Source of the DNA: Rhodospirillales bacterium
GTDB taxonomy: Bacteria; Pseudomonadota; Alphaproteobacteria; Reyranellales; Reyranellaceae
Direction: 5' to 3'
Assembly (NCBI GenBank): GCA_009377525.1
Contig: WHTW01000010.1
Coordinates: 28,007-92,006 of the forward strand
Length of the DNA: 64,000 nt
The notes beneath the pieces are model-generated. The model saw only the letters and a list, made by a program, of their open reading frames with translations. It was not told the origin of the DNA and ran no database searches. Below are positions 33,908 to 42,797 of the stretch, piece by piece. Position 1 is the first letter of the stretch. Each line of letters begins with the position of its first letter. A program made the position numbers and the translations under genes.

Positions 33908-34147
33908 GTGGACCCGATCGCCTGGCTGCTCGGCCTCGGCTCGCTGCTGATGTTCGGCATTGTCGTCGTGCATCTGCTGACGGCGCTGGTGCTGATCATC
34001 CCGACCTGGCGCATCTGCATGCGGGCCGGCTTCTCGGGTGCGCTGTCGCTGTTCCATCTCGTGCCGTTGATCGGCCCCTTCATCGTCATGGCCGTGCTGG
34101 CCTTCAGCGACTGGCCCGGCGGCGAAGCCTCGCCGGGAAAGCGCTGA
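33908..34147 (+). CDS. small membrane protein (79 aa)
   Basis: Two hydrophobic helices (AWLLGLGSLLMFGIVVVHLL and a second near FHLVPLIGPFIVMAVLAF), with a short charged tail. GTG at 33908 is the start that fits the gap; it begins ten bases after ridA and ends one base before the FHA gene. The helices resemble those at the start of the neighbouring FHA protein, suggesting the two are related or partner in the membrane. Confidence 0.6.
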   Translation: MDPIAWLLGLGSLLMFGIVVVHLLTALVLIIPTWRICMRAGFSGALSLFHLVPLIGPFIVMAVLAFSDWPGGEASPGKR

Positions 34148-34148
34148 C

Positions 34149-34775
34149 ATGGGCGTGGAGATCCTCAGCCTGCTGGGGCTGTCGAGCGTCTTCGGCCTGA
34201 TCGGGCTGGTGTTGGCAGGCTGGATGGCTTGGCGCATCGTCGAGAAGACGGGCCTGCCGGGCTGGGCGGGGCTTAGCGCCATCCTGCTGACGCTGACCGG
34301 TGTCGGCACGATCGTGCCCCTGATCCTGCTGTGGGTCTTCGCCTTCATGCGCTGGCCGCGCGACGAGATGGCGGGTGTGGCGCTTGGCACGTCATCGCCG
34401 GCCCGGCCAGCATCACCTTCGGCTTTGCCACCGCCGCCGGCCGCCGTGGCCGATCGCCGGGCCTGGCGATTGAGCGGCAGCCTATCGTCCGGCGGCACCG
34501 TGACCCTGACGGTCGATGGATCGGTCCCGGCCTATCTCCTGACGGGCGCAGCGGCGGCGCAGGCCAACGAGCTCTCGGTGCCCGACCCCTCGGTCGGCCA
34601 GCCGCATGCCCGGCTGCTGAGCGCCGCCGGCCGGCTCGGGCTGGAGGATCTCGGCACCGCCGGTAGCACCTTCATCGACGGCGCGCGGCTCCTGCCCGAG
34701 CACGGCCCGCGCGATATCAGTGCGGCCCGCGCAATCCGGCTGGGCAGCGTCGAACTGGCCCTGTCGCGGGCGTGA
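34149..34775 (+). CDS. membrane-anchored FHA-domain protein
   Basis: 208 residues. Two N-terminal helices (to ~residue 70), a Pro/Ala-rich linker, then a forkhead-associated domain from ~110: LSVPDPSVGQPHARLL, LEDLGTAGSTFIDGARL. The canonical Ser-Arg-x-His of the phosphothreonine pocket reads VGQPHA, so the usual Arg and Ser are missing and phosphopeptide binding may be weak or lost. It ends one base before repeat copy 3. Confidence 0.75.
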   Translation: MGVEILSLLGLSSVFGLIGLVLAGWMAWRIVEKTGLPGWAGLSAILLTLTGVGTIVPLILLWVFAFMRWPRDEMAGVALGTSSPARPASPSALPPPPAAVADRRAWRLSGSLSSGGTVTLTVDGSVPAYLLTGAAAAQANELSVPDPSVGQPHARLLSAAGRLGLEDLGTAGSTFIDGARLLPEHGPRDISAARAIRLGSVELALSRA

Positions 34776-34776
34776 G

Positions 34777-34904
34777 TAGAGCGGTTTCCGATCAGGTGGA
34801 ACCGCGAGCGGTTCCACCTGATCGGAAACGCGCGCACGGGAGATGCTTGTGTCACCGGGCACATTCCGTCCGGCTGATTCCAGCCGGACGGAATGTGCTT
34901 CTAG
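34777..34904 (-). repeat. two-hairpin intergenic repeat, copy 3 (inverted)
   Basis: The same element in opposite orientation: palindrome B first (GGTTTCCGATC…GGAACCGC/GCGGTTCC), then the spacer, then palindrome A, ending TTCTAG at 34904. With copy 2 it brackets the ridA-membrane-FHA block as an inverted pair. Confidence 0.9.
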
Positions 34905-34991
34905 GGGCGGGAAATTGCCTTGTGATCGGCAATCCCTGCCGAGTAGGGTGCCCGGTCGGCGGCCTGCCGGCGCTTGTGAGTCAGAGGGGCG

Positions 34992-35273
34992 ATGATGGCG
35001 GTGGGGAAGCTCGTCTACGACGTTCTCGGCATCTACTCCGGCATCATCATCGCCAGCGCGATCATGAGCTGGCTGGTCGCTTTTGGTGTCATCAATGTGC
35101 GCAACCAGGTCATCCGCGTGATCGTCGACCTGCTCTATCGCGTCACCGAGCCGGTGTTGCGGCCGATCCGCCGCTTCCTGCCCAACCTGGGCGGCATCGA
35201 CATCTCGCCGGTCGTCGCCCTGCTGCTGATCATCGTCATCCAGCACGTCATCGCGAACTACATCGGATTCTAG
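34992..35273 (+). CDS. YggT-family membrane protein
   Basis: 93 residues with two hydrophobic segments separated by VTEPVLRPIRRFLPNLGGIDISPVVALLLI, the YggT hallmark (P-x2-R-P-I-R-x3-P…G-x-D-x-S-P). The family is linked to osmotic tolerance and to cell division/photosystem assembly in other lineages. It is followed four bases later by the DUF167 gene, an association (yggT-yggU) common across bacteria. Confidence 0.9.
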   Translation: MMAVGKLVYDVLGIYSGIIIASAIMSWLVAFGVINVRNQVIRVIVDLLYRVTEPVLRPIRRFLPNLGGIDISPVVALLLIIVIQHVIANYIGF

Positions 35274-35277
35274 CCTT

Positions 35278-35598
35278 GTGGCAGGCGATCCGGCGTTCCT
35301 GCGTCGCACCGGCACGGGTGTGACGATCGAAGTGCGCGCCCAGCCGCGGGCACGACGCACCGCACTCGCGTGCAGCGGTGGCGTGCTCAAGGCCCAGGTG
35401 ACGGCACCCGCCGAGGATGGCAGGGCCAACGCCGCCGTGATCGAGCTGCTGGCGGCGACCTGGCGGGTGCCTAAGTCGGCGTTCTCGGTGACGCGTGGCG
35501 CCACGTCACGCGACAAGGTCATAAGCATTGCCGGCGAGCCCGCGTTGCTTGCGGCAAAGACGGACTGGGCAAGGGAGTCCGCGGGGAGAGATGGCTGA
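35278..35598 (+). CDS. DUF167 (YggU-family) protein
   Basis: 106 residues. [40 protein letters not shown] and [15 protein letters not shown] match the compact YggU fold, whose role is unknown. GTG at 35278 follows yggT by four bases and its 3' end overlaps folD by eight bases, so the three genes are probably read together. Confidence 0.88.
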   Translation: MAGDPAFLRRTGTGVTIEVRAQPRARRTALACSGGVLKAQVTAPAEDGRANAAVIELLAATWRVPKSAFSVTRGATSRDKVISIAGEPALLAAKTDWARESAGRDG

Positions 35599-36493
35599 AG
35601 CGAAACTCATCGACGGCAAGGCCTACGCGGCCGGCCTGCGCAAGCGCGTGGCCGCGGGCGTCGAGGCGCTGATCGCCGAGGGCGGGCCCAAGCCTGGCCT
35701 GGCGACAGTGCTGATCGGCGAGGATCCGGCGAGCCAGGTCTATGTCCGCAGCAAGAGCAAGCTCGCGGCCGAGCTCGGCATGGCGAGCTTCGATCACCGC
35801 CTGCCCGTGAGCACGACCGAAGCCGAGCTGCTGGCGCTGATCGCCCGGCTCAATGCCGACAAGACCGTGCACGGCATCCTGGTTCAGCTGCCGCTGCCCA
35901 AGCACATCGACACCGCGCAGGTGCTGCTGGCCGTCGATCCGGCCAAGGACGTCGACGGTTTCCATCCGCTCAATGTCGGTCGGCTGGGCACGGTCGAATC
36001 GGGCGCGCCGCTCGACTTCCCGGTGCCGTGCACGCCGCTTGGCGTGTCGATGCTGCTGCAGGACACGCTTGCCTCGCTCACCGGCCAGCATGCCGTGGTG
36101 ATCGGCCGTTCGAATCTGGTCGGTCGCCCAGTGGCGCGGTTGCTGCTGCGCGCCGATTGCACGGTGACGATCGCCCATTCGCGCACCCGCGACCTGCCGG
36201 CGCTGAGCCGCCAGGCCGACATTCTGGTGGTCGCCATCGGCCGCCCCGAGTTCGTGCGTGGCGACTGGATCAAGCCCGGGGCGGCGGTGATCGATGTCGG
36301 CATCAACCGCGTGCCCGCCGCCGACGGCAAGACCCGCCTGGTCGGCGACGTCGCCTTCGCCGAGGCCCTGCCGGTCGCCGGCCACATCACGCCGGTGCCG
36401 GGCGGCGTCGGGCCGATGACGGTGGCATGCCTGATGTTCAACACGCTGCAGGAAGCACGAAAGTCGGCGGGGCTGCCGTTCGTGGCAATCTAG
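35591..36493 (+). CDS. folD: bifunctional methylene-THF dehydrogenase / methenyl-THF cyclohydrolase
   Basis: 300 residues. Diagnostic segments: [13 protein letters not shown] (catalytic Lys), [46 protein letters not shown] (NADP), DVGINR and [16 protein letters not shown]. It interconverts 5,10-methylene-, methenyl- and 10-formyl-tetrahydrofolate. ATG at 35591 has GGGGAGAG just upstream. Convergent with znuA, which ends 17 bases away. Confidence 0.96.
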   Translation: MAEAKLIDGKAYAAGLRKRVAAGVEALIAEGGPKPGLATVLIGEDPASQVYVRSKSKLAAELGMASFDHRLPVSTTEAELLALIARLNADKTVHGILVQLPLPKHIDTAQVLLAVDPAKDVDGFHPLNVGRLGTVESGAPLDFPVPCTPLGVSMLLQDTLASLTGQHAVVIGRSNLVGRPVARLLLRADCTVTIAHSRTRDLPALSRQADILVVAIGRPEFVRGDWIKPGAAVIDVGINRVPAADGKTRLVGDVAFAEALPVAGHITPVPGGVGPMTVACLMFNTLQEARKSAGLPFVAI

Positions 36494-36510
36494 CCGTCAT
36501 GACGGGAAGG

Positions 36511-37410
36511 TCAGTTCTTCATCATCCCCGCGACCAGCGCCGTCACGTTGTGGCGCATCATCGCCTCGTAGGTCGGCGCAGGCCCGCCCGGCCCCGACAG
36601 CGCGTCGCTGTACAGCCGCGGCCCGACTACCGCGGCCGATTCGCGCGCGATCTGCTCGACCAGGCCGGGGTTGCTCATGTTCTCGACGAACAGCGCCTTG
36701 ATCTTCTGCTCACGCACCTGGCGGATCAGCGCCGCCACGTCCTTGGCCGATGGCTCGCTTTCGGTGGTGAAGCCGCGCGGGGCGGAGAACTGCACGCCAT
36801 AGGCCGCCGTGAAATAGCGGAACGAGTCGTGCGCGGTGATGGCGCGCCGTTGGGTCGCCGGCACCTTGGCGATCTCGGCCTTGATCCATTGATCGAGGGC
36901 GGCGAGCCGCTTGTCGTAGGCTTGCCCGCGCTCGCGATAGAACGCTGCATTCGCCGCATCGGCCGCGGCCAGTCCTTCGACGATGTTGCCGACATAGCGC
37001 CGCACGCGCCCGGCATCCTGCCAGCAATGCGGATCGGGGCCATGGGCGTGGCTGTGGCCGGGCGTCGGCGCGCCCTGCAGCGTGGCCACGCCTTTCGTTG
37101 CCACGATGGCCCGTCCCTTGAAGGGCGCGGCCTTGGCCAGGCGATCGATCCAGCCCTCGAAGCCCAGGCCGTTGCTCACCAGCGTCCGCGCCTCGGCGAG
37201 CGCGCGCGCGTCGGTGGGCTTGGGTTGATAGGTATGGGCGTCGGTATCGGCGCCGACCAGCACGGCAAGCTCGATGCGATCCGAGCCGACCTCGTTGACC
37301 AGGTCGGCCAGGATCGAGAAGGTCGCCACGACCTTGAGCTTGGCCTGGGCGAGGGCGGGCAGTACCGCGAACGGCGGCGCGGCCGCCAGAAAATAGCGTC
37401 TGAGCATCAT
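36511..37410 (-). CDS. znuA: zinc ABC transporter substrate-binding protein (ZnuA-like)
   Basis: 299 residues with a short signal sequence (FLAAAPPFAVLPALA). Family-9 metal-binding features: DAHTYQPKPTDARAL (first His), a small His-rich loop GHSHAHGPDPHCW with the second His, AHDSFRYFTAAYG (third His), then LFVENMSNPGLVEQIA and a late Asp. It delivers zinc or manganese to an ABC importer; a Zur box next to the start argues for zinc. znuB and znuC are absent from the window. Start codons at 37410 and 37407 are both possible; neither has a ribosome site. Confidence 0.85.
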   Translation of the reverse strand: MMLRRYFLAAAPPFAVLPALAQAKLKVVATFSILADLVNEVGSDRIELAVLVGADTDAHTYQPKPTDARALAEARTLVSNGLGFEGWIDRLAKAAPFKGRAIVATKGVATLQGAPTPGHSHAHGPDPHCWQDAGRVRRYVGNIVEGLAAADAANAAFYRERGQAYDKRLAALDQWIKAEIAKVPATQRRAITAHDSFRYFTAAYGVQFSAPRGFTTESEPSAKDVAALIRQVREQKIKALFVENMSNPGLVEQIARESAAVVGPRLYSDALSGPGGPAPTYEAMMRHNVTALVAGMMKN

Positions 37411-37418
37411 CCAAGAAT

Positions 37419-37431
37419 GTTATACTATAAC
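37419..37431 (-). promoter_or_regulatory. Zur box at znuA
   Basis: A perfect dyad GTTATA-C-TATAAC preceded by AT, matching the alphaproteobacterial Zur operator (ATGTTATAnTATAACAT). It is only nine bases from the first ATG of znuA and overlaps the 3' end of the upstream gene. The minus-strand reading includes TATAGTATAAC, which could itself be the -10 element, so repression by zinc-loaded Zur would block RNA polymerase directly. Confidence 0.75.
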
Positions 37432-37916
37432 GGGAAGTCGAGCCAGCGCGGCGTGTGGCTGGTAGCCTCGAAGAAACGCAGCAGGTCGGCCGGCGCCAGC
37501 GCCGTGGTCATGGTGTTGACCAGGGGATGGGCGTTGACCGGGCCGCCGTCGGCGATGCCGCGATCGAGCACCAGCCGCACGGCGTTGGCCTCGTCGTTGA
37601 CCAGGGACAGCGGCGTCACCGATCCCGGCTCGACACCCAGAGTGCGTTTCAGCCGATCGGCGCTGCCGAAGGAGAGGCGGCCGGCGCCCAGGACTTCGCC
37701 CAGGCGCTTGAGGTCGATGGCGCGATCCTCCAGCGCCACGACCAGCCACATCTCCTCCTTCCTGTTGCGCAGGAAGAGGTTCTTGATGTGATGGCCGGGC
37801 AGGTTGCCGCGCAATGCCTTGGCTTCCTCGACGGTGAAGACCGGCGGATGCTCGACGGTGCGATGGGCGATGCCCAGTTGGTCGAGGCGGGCGAAGAGTT
37901 GTTGCGGGTCGAGCAT
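37425..37916 (-). CDS. prolyl-tRNA deacylase (ProXp/YbaK-like editing domain)
   Basis: 163 residues. The free-standing INS/YbaK fold is shown by EHPPVFTVEEAKALRGNLPGHHIKNLFLRNRK, LEDRAIDLKRLGEVLGAGRLSFGS and GVEPGSVTPLSLVND, with the conserved Lys in KNLFL. Such proteins remove alanine or cysteine wrongly attached to tRNA-Pro in the cytoplasm. The last seven bases hold half of the Zur box of znuA. Confidence 0.85.
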   Translation of the reverse strand: MLDPQQLFARLDQLGIAHRTVEHPPVFTVEEAKALRGNLPGHHIKNLFLRNRKEEMWLVVALEDRAIDLKRLGEVLGAGRLSFGSADRLKRTLGVEPGSVTPLSLVNDEANAVRLVLDRGIADGGPVNAHPLVNTMTTALAPADLLRFFEATSHTPRWLDFPL

Positions 37917-37933
37917 CGGGCTACATCGGTCTC

Positions 37934-38800
37934 ATGAAAGGCATCGTTTTGTCGGGCGGCAGCGGCACGCGGCTTTACCCGATGACCCGGGCGGCCAACA
38001 AACAGCTCCTGCCGGTCTACAACAAGCCGATGGTCTATTACCCGCTGACCACGCTGATGCTGGCGGGTTGCCGCGAGATCCTGCTGGTCGTCAATCCGCA
38101 CGACGAGGAGTCCTATCGCCGCCTGTTCGGCGACGGCAGGCAGTGGGGCCTGGAGATCCGCTTCGCCGTACAGCCCAAGCCGGGCGGCATTGCCGAGGTT
38201 TTCCTCGTGGGCCGCGACTTCGTGGGCAAGGACCGCGTTGGCCTGATCCTGGGCGACAACCTGTTCTATGGCGATTCGCTGCCGGCGGTGGCCGAACGCG
38301 GTGCCATGGCCAGCGGCGCGGTGATCTATGCCTACTGGGTGAGCGACCCGTCGGCCTATGGCGTGGTCGAGTTCGACCAAGTGGACCGACCGATCTCGAT
38401 CGTCGAGAAGCCCAAGGAGCCCAGGTCGAACTGGGCCGTGACCGGGCTCTATTTCTACGACGCCGATGTTTGCGACGTCGCCGCGCACATTCCGCGCTCG
38501 GCGCGCGGCGAGCTCGAGATCACCGACGTCAACGCGCACTACCTCAAGCAGGGGCGGCTCACCGTCGAGAAGCTGGGCCGCGGCTATGCCTGGCTCGACA
38601 CCGGCACGCCGTCGAGCCTGCTGCGCGCCGCCCAGTTCGTCGAAACCGTCGAGGACCGCCAGGGCCTGCAGATCGGCAGCCCCGAGGAGGTCGCCTGGCG
38701 CAAGGGCTATATCGACGATGCCGGCATGGAGAGGCTGATCCAGCCCATCCGCGACGGCGAATACGGCAAGTATCTGCAGCGGCTTCTGGCTAGGGGTTAG
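37934..38800 (+). CDS. rfbA: glucose-1-phosphate thymidylyltransferase
   Basis: 288 residues, the usual RmlA length. GGSGTRLYPMTRAANKQLLPVYNKPM is the nucleotide-binding signature; ILGDNLFYGD, VEKPKEPRSNWAVTGLYFYD and EITDVNAHYL follow in order. It makes dTDP-glucose, the first step of dTDP-rhamnose and related sugars for surface polysaccharide. rfbB, C and D are not nearby, so the gene is isolated. It is divergent from the ProXp gene, 17 bases apart. Confidence 0.95.
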   Translation: MKGIVLSGGSGTRLYPMTRAANKQLLPVYNKPMVYYPLTTLMLAGCREILLVVNPHDEESYRRLFGDGRQWGLEIRFAVQPKPGGIAEVFLVGRDFVGKDRVGLILGDNLFYGDSLPAVAERGAMASGAVIYAYWVSDPSAYGVVEFDQVDRPISIVEKPKEPRSNWAVTGLYFYDADVCDVAAHIPRSARGELEITDVNAHYLKQGRLTVEKLGRGYAWLDTGTPSSLLRAAQFVETVEDRQGLQIGSPEEVAWRKGYIDDAGMERLIQPIRDGEYGKYLQRLLARG

Positions 38801-38804
38801 CATT

Positions 38805-38884
38805 GTCGTCCCGAGTGAAGCCGAGGGACCTTCTCTCGACGATTTGCGGCTTGTGGAGGACAAAAGGTCTCTCCATTCGGCCCT

Positions 38885-38905
<21 letters not shown>
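38805..38905. repeat. ~100-bp imperfect palindromic intergenic repeat
   Basis: The ends GTCGTCCCGA and TCGGGACGAC are exact complements, and internal pieces (GAGGGACCTT versus AAGGTCTCTCC; CCGAGG versus CCTCGG) can pair too, giving a long branched hairpin. It begins four bases after the rfbA stop. Repeats with CCCGAGTGAAGCCGAGGGACC-type ends are frequent between genes in many proteobacteria. Confidence 0.65.
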
Positions 38906-39963
<1,058 letters not shown>

Positions 39964-40083
39964 GATCATGCTCCCTGGGTGGTCCAGTCCGGACCGCCGC
40001 AGATAGCGCAGGCCGAAGCTGATATCGATGAGTGGCGGCATAGAGCCGCTCAAACCATTTGCGGTCCCGCGTCACCGCGAAGT

Positions 40084-40095
40084 TGTCAATTGACA
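40084..40095. promoter_or_regulatory. perfect 12-bp palindrome TGTCAATTGACA
   Basis: An isolated AT-rich perfect palindrome in the 281-base gap between the FUSC gene and the amidohydrolase relic, 120 bases upstream of the latter. Shape and place fit a dimeric repressor site. The rest of the gap (39964-40244) shows no gene I can support. Confidence 0.35.
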
Positions 40096-40244
40096 GTAGA
40101 GTCACTTCGCGAATCTTTCAACGAGCGATGGAGGCGAACATCGAATGCCGGCGCCGGCCGGGGAAATGTTGCCGACCAATCCGACCCCAGGATGAAGTAG
40201 AAAGCCTGGCTGCCTGCGCCGAGAGCGTCCGCCACGCCACGCTC

Positions 40245-41270
40245 TCAGGGCTTGGCCGGTCCGCTCTTGAGGAGACTTCGTCCCAAGAAGATCGCGCCAA
40301 AAGCGACCGCTGCTCCGATAGCAGCTTCTGTAAGGCGGTCGACAAGCAGGGGCTGCCAGGGCAGGCCGCGACTGATGTTGCTCATGCCGATGGCGAGCGG
40401 CGACAAGAAGAGGAGGGCGACGCCGAAGTTCCGTGCCACGACCAGCTCGGCGGCCGCCTGGCAGGCGACGATGATCGCGATCAGCGCGAGATGGCCGGGA
40501 TCGAATGAGAAGAGGATGGCCGAGAATGCGACTCCGGCCAAGGTGCCCAAGACGAGGTGCAGCGTACGGCGCCACACATCGGGCGACGCCAACGCCGGGA
40601 TCACGGCGGCGACGGCAAGCGGCGCCCAGAAAGGATGGCCCACGCCCAGCGCGAGGGCCAGCAGCCAGGAAGCGACAGTCCCGAGCATCGCCGCGACGAT
40701 CAGGACAATGTGCTGCGGACCGTCGAGGGCGGCGTAGCCCTCGGTCAGGCGCCGGCGCAATCTGACGCTGCCCAGCCGGGCGTCGCGCGTGTCGCGCCCC
40801 GTGAGCGCGGCCAGCAGCACCGAGAGCGCCACGCTGCCCGCTCCAACGACAAGCGCGAGGGGAAGGCGATCCCAATTCGCCGGTATCGCGGCCAGCACCA
40901 TCAGGACCAGCACGAAGAAGAAGTCTCCGCGCGGAATCCAGCGCATGGTCGCGCCCAACGTTCCCGTGGCGAGCACGATAGCGGCGAGTAGTACGCCGAG
41001 CAGCCAGGTCGGACCCTGCGCCGCTGACGAGGCGACGCCAGCCGCGATGGTCGCGAGCAGGCCGATGCCGGCGACAATCTGGGTCTGCAAGCGGAGCCGC
41101 CAGGGTTCACCGTTGCCGTAGAGCGACGCCAGCGCGCCGAACGAGGCATAGATGGCGAGATCGAGACGTCCCACCGCCTCGAGGGCCAGCAGCGGCACGC
41201 CGACGGCCAGAGACGTGCGGATGGCGGCCTCAACATCCTGCCGGCGGATGCCGGCGAGCACGCGGGTCAT
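40245..41270 (-). CDS. FUSC-family aromatic acid exporter-like membrane protein (copy A)
   Basis: 341 residues, nearly all in hydrophobic helices, arranged as two FUSC-like repeats: GRLDLAIYASFGALASLYGN in the first, FWAPLAVAAVIPAL…DVWRRTLHLVLGTLAGV in the second. The family includes p-hydroxybenzoate efflux pumps (AaeB) and fusaric acid resistance proteins. A second copy with the same layout is at 47469. It starts 20 bases after the cysteine hydrolase stop, so they share a transcript. Export of an aromatic acid intermediate is a reasonable inference. Confidence 0.8.
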   Translation of the reverse strand: MTRVLAGIRRQDVEAAIRTSLAVGVPLLALEAVGRLDLAIYASFGALASLYGNGEPWRLRLQTQIVAGIGLLATIAAGVASSAAQGPTWLLGVLLAAIVLATGTLGATMRWIPRGDFFFVLVLMVLAAIPANWDRLPLALVVGAGSVALSVLLAALTGRDTRDARLGSVRLRRRLTEGYAALDGPQHIVLIVAAMLGTVASWLLALALGVGHPFWAPLAVAAVIPALASPDVWRRTLHLVLGTLAGVAFSAILFSFDPGHLALIAIIVACQAAAELVVARNFGVALLFLSPLAIGMSNISRGLPWQPLLVDRLTEAAIGAAVAFGAIFLGRSLLKSGPAKP

Positions 41271-41290
41271 CTAGCGGGTTCGGGAACGCT

Positions 41291-41974
41291 TTACGACACC
41301 CCGAGTAGCTTCACCACGTCGTCGGTCGAGACGACGTCGGCGAAGGTGAGCATCATGGCGTTGAGTGTGCTGTTGTGCTCGTAGTCGGTATGCGTCGCCG
41401 TGCCGTCCGAAACGAAGAGCACCCTGTAGTTCATCATCATGGCATCGCGTGCCGTCGACTCGCAGCAGATGTTGGTGGCGCAGCCCGTGATAATCACGGT
41501 GTCGATGCCCTTCGCCTGTAGCTTGGGGTGCAGGTCGGAGGAGCCCTCGACGAAGGTGCCGAAGCGAAACTTGTTGATGTGCATGTCGCCGCGCTCGACC
41601 TGGATGTCGCGATGCAGGGCGTGACCCGGCTTGCCCACCATAAAGGTTGCGTACATGCCCTCGCGCTTGTCGGCCGTCCAGAAGGCGTCGAACCAATTGG
41701 ACCAGCTCTGCTTGCTCTCCTCGCTGATCGAGTTCTGGATGAAGACGTTGAGCGCGCCGGCCTTGCGGCAGGCGGCGCTGATTCGATTGATGTTGGGAAT
41801 AGCCGAGGCGGCGGGCGCGATCTCCGCCGGTGCACCTGGCGTCATGAATCCCGTCTGCATATCGATCACGAGATGCGCGGTCTTCTTCGGCTCGATGGTC
41901 TCGAAGAGCCGCAGTCGCCCCCGCCGTTGCAGCGCGATCTTCACGATATCGTCGTCAAGCTTCACCTGGTGCAT
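41291..41974 (-). CDS. isochorismatase-like cysteine hydrolase
   Basis: 227 residues with the complete triad Asp38 (HLVIDMQ), Lys135 (HINKFRFGTF) and Cys170 (TGCATNICCESTARDA). The family hydrolyses amides, ureides or vinyl ethers (nicotinamidase, N-carbamoylsarcosine amidase, isochorismatase). ATG at 41974 has AAGGA close by. It is divergent from the nitrile hydratase genes across a 173-bp gap; because nitrile hydratase makes amides and no classical amidase is present, this enzyme is the best candidate for the next step. Its C-terminal third is duplicated at 43918-44163. Confidence 0.85.
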   Translation of the reverse strand: MHQVKLDDDIVKIALQRRGRLRLFETIEPKKTAHLVIDMQTGFMTPGAPAEIAPAASAIPNINRISAACRKAGALNVFIQNSISEESKQSWSNWFDAFWTADKREGMYATFMVGKPGHALHRDIQVERGDMHINKFRFGTFVEGSSDLHPKLQAKGIDTVIITGCATNICCESTARDAMMMNYRVLFVSDGTATHTDYEHNSTLNAMMLTFADVVSTDDVVKLLGVS

Positions 41975-42147
41975 GGCTTCCTTCTTTGACCTAAGCAAAA
42001 GAGCATCGCGGGAAGCTATTGCAAATTTTTGATCGTCGCTAGACTTGCACGATCGGCCGCAATCAGTTGTAATTCGTCGTTTACATTCACCGACGGTGTC
42101 GATTGGGTACGTGATCGCAAGCTCGACCGGACATCTTGAGGCTCTCT

Positions 42148-42765
42148 TTGTCATCCGATTCGCATACCGATCCGCCTTCAGCCCCCGCCCTCAGAATCAA
42201 GGCCATCCAGCAACTTCTGACGGAGAAGGGCCTCCTGCCAACGGGAGCCGTCGACACGATCGTCGATGCTTTCGAGCACAGGTTCGGCCCGAGAACGGGC
42301 GCCAGGATCGTAGCCCGCGCTTGGACCAATGCCTCCTATAGGAAGCGGCTGCTCGCGGATGCACCTGAAGCCATGGGCGAGTTCGGCCATTCCGAAGACC
42401 CTCATATCGCGATGATCGAGCGCACACCCACGATCGTCCTTGAGAACACCTTGAAGGTTCACAACGTGATCGTGTGCACCTTGTGCTCCTGCTATCCGTG
42501 GCACGTCCTCGGATTGCCGCCCAACTGGTACAAGGCGGCGCCCTACCGCAGCCGCGTTGTCATCGAGCCCCGCGCGGTGCTCGCGGAGTTCGGGCTTCAC
42601 GTCCCCGACGATGTCGAGGTCCGGGTCTGGGATTCGAACAACGAGCTTCGGTATTTCGTTCTGCCGTTGCGGCCGGCGGGAACCGAGGGTTGGAGCGAGG
42701 AACGGCTGGCATCGATCGTAACGCGCGATTCGATGATCGGGACCGCCCTCTGCAAGGCCGCCTGA
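42148..42765 (+). CDS. nthA: nitrile hydratase alpha subunit, cobalt type
   Basis: 205 residues. The metal claw is VC110TLC113SC115YPW; Thr after the first Cys is the mark of cobalt-type enzymes (iron types have Ser). Cys113 and Cys115 are normally oxidised to sulfinate and sulfenate. YRSRVVIEPRAVLAEFG and VWDSNNELRYFVLPLRPAGTEG are conserved alpha-subunit segments. The enzyme hydrates nitriles to amides in the cytoplasm. TTG at 42148 with GAGG six bases away is preferred; TTG at 42136 also possible. Thiocyanate hydrolase gamma is a close relative but the two-subunit layout here favours nitrile hydratase. Confidence 0.92.
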   Translation: MSSDSHTDPPSAPALRIKAIQQLLTEKGLLPTGAVDTIVDAFEHRFGPRTGARIVARAWTNASYRKRLLADAPEAMGEFGHSEDPHIAMIERTPTIVLENTLKVHNVIVCTLCSCYPWHVLGLPPNWYKAAPYRSRVVIEPRAVLAEFGLHVPDDVEVRVWDSNNELRYFVLPLRPAGTEGWSEERLASIVTRDSMIGTALCKAA

Positions 42766-42797
42766 CGAGGCCATGAGACGGGAAGGAGCCTCTCTCG

